64,000 bases of DNA. Source: Phoronis australis (lineage: Eukaryota; Phoronida; Phoronidae). Below the pieces are notes generated by a model. That model saw only the letters and a program-made list of their open reading frames with translations. It did no database searches and was not told where the DNA came from. Below, in pieces: positions 11,818-20,476 of the stretch; the stretch's first letter is position 1; each line of letters begins with the position of its first letter. The position numbers and the translations under genes were made by a program. The DNA is taken from assembly GCA_002633005.1 (NCBI GenBank), contig NMRA01000098.1, positions 348,447 to 412,446 on the forward strand, given 5' to 3'.

Positions 11818-12183
11818 TTACGTGGGTGTTTCTCCAGGAACGTTAGTCCTAACCTGCTGTTGTCTGGACTGTCGAGGAATCTGTATATCGGATCCAATGG
11901 TTCGCTTGCCTTGGAACCATTCTACACAGACATCTTCGATGTTTGTTCCCAACGCTTCCACTTCGTCAACTGCTGTGTCAATGAGCTTGTAAACCTCTAC
12001 AATGTCAGCATCTCGTTTCGCAGCCCCCTGAGGTTGCCAAGTCCATTCAAAAGACTTACATGCGCAACTAAATTTGATCCGTTCGTCATGAACTACTTCA
12101 AACCTAAACGATGTATCCCAGGACCTATTTGCATCTCTTGCAATTTTCGGAATAAACGTCCCATTGTCTGAACGCTTGAAACC
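11818..12183 (-). pseudogene. hAT-like transposase fragment (P52rIPK/ZMYM-like)
   Basis: An open minus-strand frame of 121 codons without a usable start codon ends in a stop at 11820-11818. It encodes DNGTFIPKIARDANRSW, then VYKLIDTAVDEVEALGTNIE, CVEWFQGKRTIGSDIQ and PRQSRQQQVRTNVPGETPT. The end pattern 'P..-RQ-xx-R-N-P/V-x-P/E-TP' preceded by an amphipathic helix matches the linker found before the dimerisation domain in hAT-type transposases and the related 52-kDa repressor (THAP0/PRKRIR) proteins. Those normally continue with EYY and the hAT C-terminal domain; here a stop intervenes. This is inferred to be a dead transposon fragment. Confidence 0.55.
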
Positions 12184-12361
12184 TCAAGTACTAACATCAA
12201 ATAAATGCCCATGGGCATGGGCGTTTCATCGGGTGGGCCTTTCTACGGAAATCCCCAGAATAGAAGACGGCAGTGGTGCTTATTGCAGGTAGAAAGACGG
12301 TAGGTGTTGAGGTCGGAACTGGAGCTCCTTAGGAGGCCTATTGCCACATCGCACGAGTCCC

Positions 12362-12679
12362 ACAAGTCATTGCTGTGAAAATACAGCCTCCCCGCAATTT
12401 CTGGTACTGTACAATGTTCGCGAATGCGGTCACTTTGTCAATGTGAGTGCCCCCTTGGTCATTCGTTGTACAATGTATAGACATAACTTGTTAGAGTGCA
12501 TCTTCAAACGGACTCGCGACCAGACCACGGCGCCCGCGACAATAGCAATTCTTCGGAAAACGAGTTCTTTGCAAAATATTACATGTACACTCTATGATAT
12601 TGCGCAAGGCAACTTTACTATACACCAGTCAAATTCGAGTTACAAACGTGTGGGGTATAATGGAATGACAGATAAGGTA
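12362..12679 (+). CDS. possible extracellular-domain exon (cysteine pairs), unrecognised
   Basis: A frame open from about 12341 to 12766 contains CTMYRHNLLEC (C-x9-C), NITCTLYD and several sequons. An acceptor-like AAAATACAG ends near 12385 and a donor-like AAG|GTAAAA lies at about 12679. Spacing of the cysteines is reminiscent of the first fibronectin-type module of class I cytokine receptors (C-x9-10-C-x-W), but the Trp is Phe and there is no neighbouring exon. This may be chance. No function is assigned. Confidence 0.2.
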
Positions 12680-13676
12680 AAAACGTCGCACGTCAATTCG
12701 TCTGAATATCAGGATTGCGGCACCGCAGTATTTCCCCTGATTAAATCAAAACATATCTTAGAGTAAAGAAGCTAGTTACCTAAAGAAATCGGCTATAGAG
12801 CTTGTCTTTCAGCGGTGGATGCATCTAAAATGCTTGGCTACTTGAGAAGTGTCGCCGAAAGCGCGCACAATTGATCTCCGCGCGTTTTGGGAGGGGGGAT
12901 TACTGAACAAAACCAACAAAGACTGAAAAAAAAAAACGGCCACTACAGTAGGTTCAGGCCTATGAATTGTACATCTGCGTGAATTTCCTTTGTGGACTTT
13001 TGTGTCGTTTACTCGGACATTTTTCACGGAGGCGGACCTTTTTTCCCAATTCTCCAAATTGGGGGTCTAGTTCGAACCACTCCCCCTGGGTGCGCCCATG
13101 CAGTTTATAACGGCAGGTGAACAAAATTGCAATGTGGATTATTCAAGACTACGACATGATTGCAACCCCATTCAATGCGCAATCTTGTGTCATAAATTTT
13201 TATGGGACAATGACGCGAGAAGCGCTTCCAATTGCTACCAACAGAAATACCCGTTTCAACTAAGATTTAAAGATTTCTTTGTCATGGTTGCCTTGATTTA
13301 AATATTCGCTTGTCATTGATAGAAAACATGCGATTGAAATTTTAAATGGCAAATGCTCCCGACGTCTTTGTCACGAGGAAGTAATGTTGCATACAGGTAC
13401 GGAAATTTTTTAGATCGATTTTTGGACGAAAGTAGTTTTTTGGATAGCTAATCAGCAGGAAAAATAACTTTTTAATAGAAAATAATTGGCATCCCAATTC
13501 AACAAACGAAATGTGAGAAAATTAACAAGTGCATCTGGTAACACATTTTACTTTGATCCAAACACTGACCACAGATCACACTAATTTTGAAAACAACTAT
13601 TGCACTGATGCAGTGAGCACTGTGGGAGAACAGAAATTTTACTGAACAACCTACACGCTACAAGTTAAAAATTAAA

Positions 13677-16072
13677 CTAATTAATTAATTCTTGAAACAG
13701 CTTTTTGCAAACATAATCCTGAATACTTTCAGAGTCTTCAAACAGATCAGGAGTATCATTCCCAAGAGATTTGGGAATAGGGCTTGGTGAAAAGAGTTCT
13801 TGGCTTTCAAAACATATGCTCCTCAAGCTGGATGCCTCAATGCATGCATCTTCCGAGAGTTGCAAATTGGTTCGATCAGAAAAGGGGGTGCTGTGACTAA
13901 GAGAACTCCCACTACCTCTAGATTCTTTACTGAGGTCATCTGACAGAAGTCTTTTACCTGAAAAACACACAGACTCATCATCTTCCCATGCTACTGAAAG
14001 TCCAGTTGCTTCATTTGATTCTAAATTTACAGGACAACTGGAAACAGACTTTGAAAATAAATTAGGTGACAAACATTCATTACTGGAATCACCACTAAAA
14101 TACTGACACATACTGTCTTTACTTTTGTTGACAGCAACATCTTTTATTTCCTTGGTCAAATTCAATTCAGTTACTTTTTTCTGACTTTGTTTGATGCAAG
14201 GTTTGGACAAATTTTGCATCCCTCTACCCCATTTGCCAGCAAACTTCAACTGTAAATCTATCTGTTGGATATCCACTTGGCAACTCAGACGTTTGTGAAA
14301 TCGCACAGACTTTCTTGCTGTGGAAGCACTGGCTCCGTTTCCGTGGCTATTTTCCATGTCCTCTTGGGTGTCTGGCACAATGCTGTGCAAATCACCAATC
14401 TTTAGTATACGTGGTTTGAAGATTGCTACATCACTTTTTTGTTTTACACCTAACAGTAAATTTTGACCAACAACAGGCTCAACCAAAACTGAAATGTCTG
14501 TGTCTATGGAGCAATTAGACGAATCAAACAAGTCTTTCGAAAAACATGTTAAATTGACCTTTTCATTGAATGAAATTGTGTCTAACTTATCCCCTGACTC
14601 CTGTCCTAGTTTCTCATGAAAAAAGTCATCATCAAACATGTCAACTTGACTTAAAGGTACATCTAATAATTTGCTAAGACGTCTATAAGACAACGTATCA
14701 GATTTTTGTTTTTCACGTGAAATTCTGTCACAAGACATTTGCTCTGCTTCTTCAGCAGAACAGGCATTCACAATTGCACTATCAGACACAGAGTTACATT
14801 GACTAAAGAGTGAAGCAATGGTGTCAGACTTGCTTAATTTGTCAGTAACATCACCATGACAACTACAGATACCATCATCAGTCACGTTGTCGGGAAAAGT
14901 CACGCGGCACATATGTTCCTTATCCATTTTCATAAGGAAAATGTCGAGATCTTCTGAATCTGGCAAATTCTCCCAAGTGCAGTATTGGTCATTAGTGCCA
15001 CCTACTAAATGATGGCTTTCAAGAATTAATGAGTTGCAGTGACCATTAGTGGCTTGGTTTTCAACGCTTTCTCTGTCACCTACACACTTTGCTTTCGAGT
15101 GGTCAGTATGTATGAAATTGTAACTATTCATGTCTACAGGGGATGTAGCGGCTTTTGTATTCTGTCCAGTGTCTGAATCTTCCCCAGTGAGAGCAGCAGA
15201 TCCAGATAAATTTCTGCAGCATTTCTTATCACTCATGGAAGTTGGTTTTGATTTCTTAGTTAGACATACGGAGTCGTCATGCTCACTCACATCAGGCAGT
15301 AACTTATGTTTTCCACACCAAACGTATCTCAGACGATCACTCACAGAACTGCAAGAACTTGAAGACTTGCACTCGCAATGTAGCGCGAAGTCTTCCAGTC
15401 GACTTTTTTCCTTGTGGCACCAAGAAACTGATTTGGATAATTTCTCACTTATATCGTGGCATGGTCCCTGAGAGTCGAACACACATGATAAAGATGCTGA
15501 AGTGAACAAATCTCCAGCCGAAACACTACTGATCACCGAACTTGCTATCGCGAACTGTGACAACTGGCTGCCAGATGCTGTTCCACAACTCAGAACAAAA
15601 CTACCATGATTTTGACTGACAGTACATGATGATCTTCTTCTCCTACCCATTGAAATCTTCCTCACACTGAAGCACTGTTGGTTCTTGTTGGCCCCATTGC
15701 CATTTGGAGACCCTGCTATGCCGTCAACTATCGCCCTCAAGCAGTCCAACACTGATAGTGGCATCCCATCAGGTGCGGCACATTTTATTTGATAAGCCAG
15801 CCATGACTCCGAGTTGTGTTTGCCTTGATTGTTTTGACCACTGGGCATTCGGTCAACTGCAAGAAAGAAAGGTAGGCCGACGCTACAGCTATGGACTGCA
15901 GAGTGTACCATACGACTGGAGATGATGTGCTTGTGGTGAGACAGGAAGCTGTAACAGACAGACATATCATGATTAGGCGACGAAGACTGGGAGTGAGGGA
16001 AGGGGCAATTTTTGGCAGGAGAAATGTACTGTTGCAGATAAGCAGTAATGAAATTATAGATTTTCAAGACTT
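13677..16072 (-). CDS. DDIAS: DDIAS large last exon
   Basis: It starts after TTGTTTTCAG and stays open for 2396 bases to a stop at 13679-13677. The beginning, VLKIYNFITAYLQQY, aligns in position with the end of the RPA-like fold. The rest is Ser-rich and mostly disordered, with conserved islands: a basic patch GRRRRSSC, WENLPDSEDLDIFLMKMD about 365 codons in, SVRFHKRLSC, and the C-terminal block with SICFESQELFSPSPIPKS and QDYVCKKLFQELIN. A single giant 3' exon is also the vertebrate arrangement. Confidence 0.85.
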
Positions 16073-19000
16073 CTGAAAACAAGTCATAAAGAAGTGAAAA
16101 TTTCGCCCAAAGTAGTTTGACAAACTATGAAACTTGTGAGTTTTAACATAAACAAAGTCCATTCCGATATTAACCACAAAGAAGTCTCACCAATTTTGGA
16201 CAGAAATAGTATCCAAAATAGCCCCCTTTTCATTTTCAAATGCTTCCAATATTGTAGTGAATACCTCTAAATTGTCTAGTGGTAGTTTTAACTTATAATT
16301 AACACATACCATGACTCTGGAGACAATTTAGTCAACATAATTGGGCATATCCATGAAAATCAGTTGAGGTTCACTTGTGCTTCCCTTGTCGGGTGCCATT
16401 TAGAGGAAGTTACTTGAAATGATCTAAGTTCATGTACAAAAGGTCGAGGGGACACAAATAACTCCGGATCTTCTCATGCCACTTTTTGCACAGCTCAACA
16501 GCCAGGCTACAGGCTCAACAACCAGGCTACAGGCTCAACAGCCAGGTCGCAGGCTCAGCAGCCAAGCTACAGGCTCAACAGCCAGGTCGTGGCTTCACTC
16601 AGTCTCTTATTGTGGCCTAACTGGTGTGACGCCAATTGAAATACTTTGTGGTTATCCCGTTTGGTAATAAAGTTAAGGGTGACTAAAAAAGTGGAGTTTG
16701 AAATCTTCCCCAAAGACATCTTAATCCCCATAGTCTTTAGATATGGTTCACTGAAGACATGCAAAGAACCAGAAAGCATTGTTAACCCTTATCCTGCTAA
16801 GCCTCTATTTAAACAACTTTCCCTGAGCTAAGTAGGTCACCACTGCTGCTGTGCACTGGACTGTTATGAAGGTCACTCAGATTGATGACCTAAATTTTTA
16901 AATTGGAAATTTGAAGGGGTAATGTGAACTTCAGATAAAAGTAGTCTGCACAAAAGTTGTTCAGAATTTAATGGAGATTTTCACCATATACATATCTTTA
17001 CCAAAGCCTTGGTGTAAATAATTCTATAAACTTTCAAACTGGACAGCCTTTGTTTTTATCTGTTGAGAAAATTATAGCTGACACCCAAAAACCGTAATAA
17101 GCATTTTTAAAAAGAAATTCATGGGGCTTGCATGTTTAATAAAGCAGATTTATTGTCTGCAACATCACACATGCAAACAAGAATGTACAGTATATAACAT
17201 ACCTCAACTTTGCACGATAACAAATTTATGACTGGTGCAGTCGCTTGCTAAAGTCTGTTTTGAAGTTCACCTTGGTGTGCAAAAACTTGAAACAGGGGTG
17301 GGGACACAAAGCTATTCTGTGAAAAAGTCACAAAAATATCTAGTTCTGAATGAGTTCCATCATGTTTCAGAGGCTTTGTATTATGAGCGAAGGGCGTGAG
17401 CCAAGCATCGTCGTAAGCCCGTCCAAGTTCAGCTTCAGGGACCGGTAACTCCTTCAAAATTGCACTGAGATCCGAATCGATAGAATCTGCATTACTGATG
17501 ACTGTTGTATTACTTTTCCAGTCACTTTCGAGTGCCAAATCCAGCTCGTTCTCACTATCTGAGTCTATGAACACTTCCTCAAGAAACTGGTCAACAGTCA
17601 TCTTACCACGTTTGGCACCAGCCAAGATAAAACTTGCGTAAACTTTCAAATATCTCGGCAACAACTCACCACAGCCATATGTTGTAAATCAGAAAAATGT
17701 ACAGGAAACTACGAACTGTGGAATGCGCATGCTCACATATATGAACAGCATACGGGGCTTTCACAATTTCTGAATGAAAAACACCAATGTCCTGGGGTGA
17801 GTACACCCTCGTTGCGCAGTCTAGCCGTAGCTTATTATAGGCGATTGAGTACACCCGACGCATTTTAATAGGATAATTGGCTTGTCGACTGACCTCGCCT
17901 AGCGCAGGATAAGGGTTAAAGAAAGTTGTGCTTTTAAGTGACAATTTTAAGTGTAAAATGCACTTCTGACTAGGTGAAAACCTCTTATTCTGCAAACAGA
18001 TTTCGGATAAAATGCACAAGGACAAGTTTAGTACAGAGACGGATGCCGATGGGGAGTATTGTAACCTCTGGCCAGCCAGCTCAGGCTATGTGTTGCCTAT
18101 TAGACAGTCTGCCATACTGAATAACAAACTAGTGAGATTGTACTATAAACCTTTTACTATTAGAAAAAGCAGGATTAATGGTTTCACAACTGACCAAACA
18201 GGTTATTTCATTAAAACAGCAATAGAGGGCGCAATATGTGGCAATGAGCACTTGAGGGTTAGGGAAAGGAAAGAGATACAAGGAAGATGCTATCAGTATT
18301 GCAAGAATATGTTTAACATTATTATTTTGATACCAACCTATGAAATTCATTGGCGTTTGCACCAAATATCTCCTGAAGACACTTGCCGAAAGCGACTATA
18401 TTACATTTTGTATATCCCCTCAGAACCTGCAGGTGTAGTCGGAAGCGATAGTTGAACTGTCCATCGTTGAAACGTGCTGAACACTTGAAGCATTGAAAGC
18501 CACTGAAATGAACAAACACATCCAACTTGGTAATCTAAATGCCATGTAATAGTTACCCTATATAACTCTTTACTATTGGAATTGTAATGTTTGACATTTT
18601 TGAATTCCATGTTACTTTTTTCGTGTAGGTTCTACAGAAAATGACTCACAGAAGACCAGGAACACTGAAGTGTCCACAATCAGATTCTTTGGCTAGTATC
18701 ACGGTCTACAAAATTCATATTTTCATAGATCAAGATGTTGAAACCTTAAAATTACCATGATCTCCTACAACATTGTCCATGTTATTACATCTGTTGTTGC
18801 ATAGTAGTGGATTGAAGCCTGGGCTCAAATCCAGTGTTCCCTGGCATCAGTGACTATCTCAAACAACCTCACCATGAACTCACGCAGACTCGATAGTACC
18901 TTCTGCCAGCAAAAAACTAAGGTGAGGGAGAAAACACGTTCACTGAACTTGAGTGTGGCAGAACACATTAATTCCTTAGTTTAGGAGCTTAAGTGCTGTT

Positions 19001-19282
19001 GTCTCAGGTATTCATTTTCCCAGCTATTGCATTAGTCTGTGTAGTGGCACTTCCCCACACATGACGCAAGACAGACAAATCTTGGGTAAGTGAACCACTG
19101 CTGAGAAGTAATGATAATTGATAACCAACCAGGTTTCCAAATACTAGAACCAAACGCTCACTGTGGTACCTGTGGCCAATGTGTGTCAGCTTGGTGAAGC
19201 AATGAGGACAGGAGGGGTATAGGAAAACGTCATCGTTCACACCCAGAACAGTAACCTGTAACACCTGGCGCATTGTATACAT
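13677..19282 (-). CDS. DDIAS: DDIAS/noxin homologue (DNA damage-induced apoptosis suppressor)
   Basis: In mammals DDIAS is a nuclear/cytoplasmic factor that suppresses apoptosis after DNA damage; its N-terminus resembles the zinc-ribbon OB-fold of the large RPA subunit. Three exons are supported here: 19282-19170, 18502-18338 and 16072-13677. Joined, the first two give MRQVLQVTVLG, YPSCPHCF, FQCFKC and FNYRFRLHLQV..AFGKCLQEIFG..ANEFH, closely matching the start of human DDIAS, including the two C-x2-C halves of the zinc ribbon. The last exon (about 798 codons) carries WENLPDSEDLDIFL, a motif of the family's middle region, and ends near ELFSPSPIPKS, like the vertebrate C-terminus. At least one exon (rest of the OB fold) is missing: the last exon needs an incoming phase of 1, and exon 2 leaves phase 2 or 0. 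A piggyBac-like element sits in the gap. A possible polyA signal (ATTAAA on the minus strand) is at 13476-13471. It lies head to head with ITM2, 1.1 kb between start codons. Confidence 0.8.
16287..16765. repeat. dispersed repeat, copy 1 of a pair
   Basis: Blocks here recur in the same order and orientation at about 39325-39710: TATAATTAACACATAC, AGACAATTTAGTC, GGTGCCATTT-AGGAAGTTAC, TTGAAATACTTTGTGG and AAAAAGTGGAGTT..CATCTTAAT.CCCATAG. On the minus strand both copies read MGIKM(S/T)L followed by NSTF. It is likely a decayed transposon; its family is not recognised. It lies in a DDIAS intron. Confidence 0.7.
16493..16592. repeat. 20-bp tandem repeat x 5
   Basis: Five imperfect 20-base units of the form GCTCAACAGCCAGGCTACAG are present. 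They fall inside the dispersed repeat at 16287-16765, but the related copy near 39.5 kb lacks the array, so it expanded locally. Confidence 0.9.
16786..17915 (-). mobile_element. piggyBac-like non-autonomous element (1.13 kb)
   Basis: The element is flanked by TTAA on both sides (16782-16785 and 17916-17919) and has terminal inverted repeats CCCTTATCCTGC, perfect over 12 bases. TTAA duplication with termini beginning CCC is the piggyBac pattern. On the minus strand it carries a 117-codon frame (17601-17248) with an acidic start typical of piggyBac transposase N-termini. The DDE catalytic domain is absent, so this is an internally deleted, non-autonomous copy. It lies in a DDIAS intron. Confidence 0.85.
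17248..17601 (-). pseudogene. truncated piggyBac-type transposase N-terminus
   Basis: The frame begins MTVDQFLEEVFIDSDSENEL and stays acidic for about 60 residues, then reads WLTPFAHNTKPLKH and ends FAHQGELQNRL with a stop. Acidic, Ser/Asp-rich N-termini with FLEE..DSDSE are common in piggyBac transposases. Only the N-terminal tenth to fifth of a normal 500-600 residue transposase remains. The assignment rests mainly on the TTAA-flanked termini around it. Confidence 0.5.
18338..18502 (-). CDS. DDIAS: DDIAS exon with second zinc-ribbon half
   Basis: It begins after CATTTCAG and its first base completes an AGT codon with the previous exon. It encodes GFQCFKCSARF, the second C-x2-C, then the beta-rich segment FNYRFRLHLQV and NIVAFGKCLQEIFGANANEFH. 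Two donors are possible: CATAG|GTTGGT ending at 18338 (phase 2) or four bases later at 18334 (phase 0). Confidence 0.8.
19170..19282 (-). CDS. DDIAS: DDIAS exon with start codon and first zinc-ribbon half
   Basis: Start at 19282 gives MYTMRQVLQV and places YPSC at nearly the same distance from the N-terminus as in vertebrates; a second ATG at 19273 is equally possible. The exon contains the first C-x2-C (SCPHC) and ends CACAG|GTACCA in phase 2. An acceptor-like TTTTTCAG lies just upstream near 19297, so a 5' untranslated exon is likely. Confidence 0.8.
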
Positions 19283-19586
19283 ACGCACTCATGCTGAAAA
19301 AGAAATCAAGCACTGCAGTGTCAGTTGTAATCAGAAGACAGTATTTCCCACACATGCTGGCTGATGCTTGACAGAATTGTCCAACAGAAGTTTTTGAAGA
19401 AATTCACAGAAACCTGGTCACACAACATTGGTGACCACGGGACAACTTTGGTGTTGTAGAAACAACTGCGTTTTCCCTTTCTGTACGATGAGTCAGCCAC
19501 TAGGATTTGGAGTGCCCAAGTTGCACATGTGACTAGTGCGAGATGGCCAAAGTCTTAACTCACATCTCCAAATTTCCCATAATCAA

Positions 19587-19755
19587 ACTTTTTCTTCGAA
19601 CAGTCCTTGGATAGTTGCCCAAATTTGCAACTGGCCATTTTTAACCCTGTGCATGCCAGACGGTATTACGTCTTATTTCCTATAGTGTGCAGTATTAAAA
19701 ATGGCCAGTTGCTTATTTGGAAACTGACCCAAGGACTGTCCCAAGAAAAAGCTTG
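19587..19755. repeat. imperfect inverted repeat (MITE-like)
   Basis: Arms of about 58 bases (19587-19645 and 19697-19755) share AACTGGCCATTTTTAA, CAGTCCTTGG and AAGCTTTTTCTT-type blocks in inverted orientation around a central segment of about 50 bases. It is probably a small non-autonomous transposon between DDIAS and ITM2. Confidence 0.7.
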
Positions 19756-19797
19756 CCTAGCTTAGCTGACAAAATCAGTGGCTGTTTACAGTCAGAG

Positions 19798-19871
19798 CCA
19801 CAGGCGTCCTCAGCTTCTGATCGTCCCCACGTAGTGTATTGGGGACGATCAGAAGCTGAGGACGCCTGTGG
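19798..19871. repeat. perfect hairpin, 31-bp arms, 12-base loop
   Basis: Left arm 19798-19828 begins CCACAGGCGTCCTCAGCTTC; the right arm 19841-19871 is its exact reverse complement, with a 12-base loop. The flanks share TCAGAG directly outside each arm, as a short target duplication would. A diverged relative of one arm (CCTCGGCTTCTGATCTTCTCC) is seen at about 20692-20712. It could be a minimal foldback element, a small-RNA hairpin, or an assembly artefact. Confidence 0.9.
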
Positions 19872-20395
19872 TCAGAGCATGCCATGAGATTCGCTTGTTC
19901 ACACAGCTTTATACTGTTGTACGCCTATTCCATGCGCTGTTATACATTTCGGCAATGCAGCCAGGGTTGCATGAACGTTTAAATGCTGTTTTGTTTTCGA
20001 AACAATGTAAAAAACAAACCTACGATCAATCCAAATTTCCCGGCGGAAATGGCAGCCAAGTTCGCTATTGGTCACCAGAGGACGCACGTCACAACCTTAT
20101 AAAACAGTAATTAAAGTTTATGATTTAAAAACAAAAAGTAGATATTATCTATAATGGCCTTAAAAGAAGATTCAATTATGATAATATTTATAAATGTTGT
20201 TATAACATAATAGATATTCTTCTTTCGTAATGTGGGATAGGCATAGATTCAAATTTGTATCTTCTTAATTATCTTTTGTAACCAACCATTACCCAAATAG
20301 ATTGTCATTACGTATATTTTTCACAGATAGTTAAGAGTTTCCTGAGGTAAAGTCACTATTTTACACAGGATAGCGGCCACACACTGTGAGCAAAC

Positions 20396-20476
20396 ATGAC
20401 AATAATCAAACCTCAAGTAACAGAGAAGAAGCCTGATGATGAAAAACCTATGGCAGAAGTCAGCACTGGTTACTTG
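20396..20476 (+). CDS. ITM2 exon 1 (27 codons)
   Basis: It encodes MTIIKPQVTEKKPDDEKPM followed by AEVSTGYL, ending TTG|GTAAGT in phase 0, as needed by exon 2. Short hydrophilic first exons are the rule in ITM2 genes. The call depends on phase, position and donor quality rather than on strong sequence similarity. Confidence 0.75.

Noticed and set aside
15130-15471. Plus-strand open frame of 113 codons
   Set aside because: It is antisense to the DDIAS last exon, whose minus-strand frame is 798 codons long with conserved motifs.
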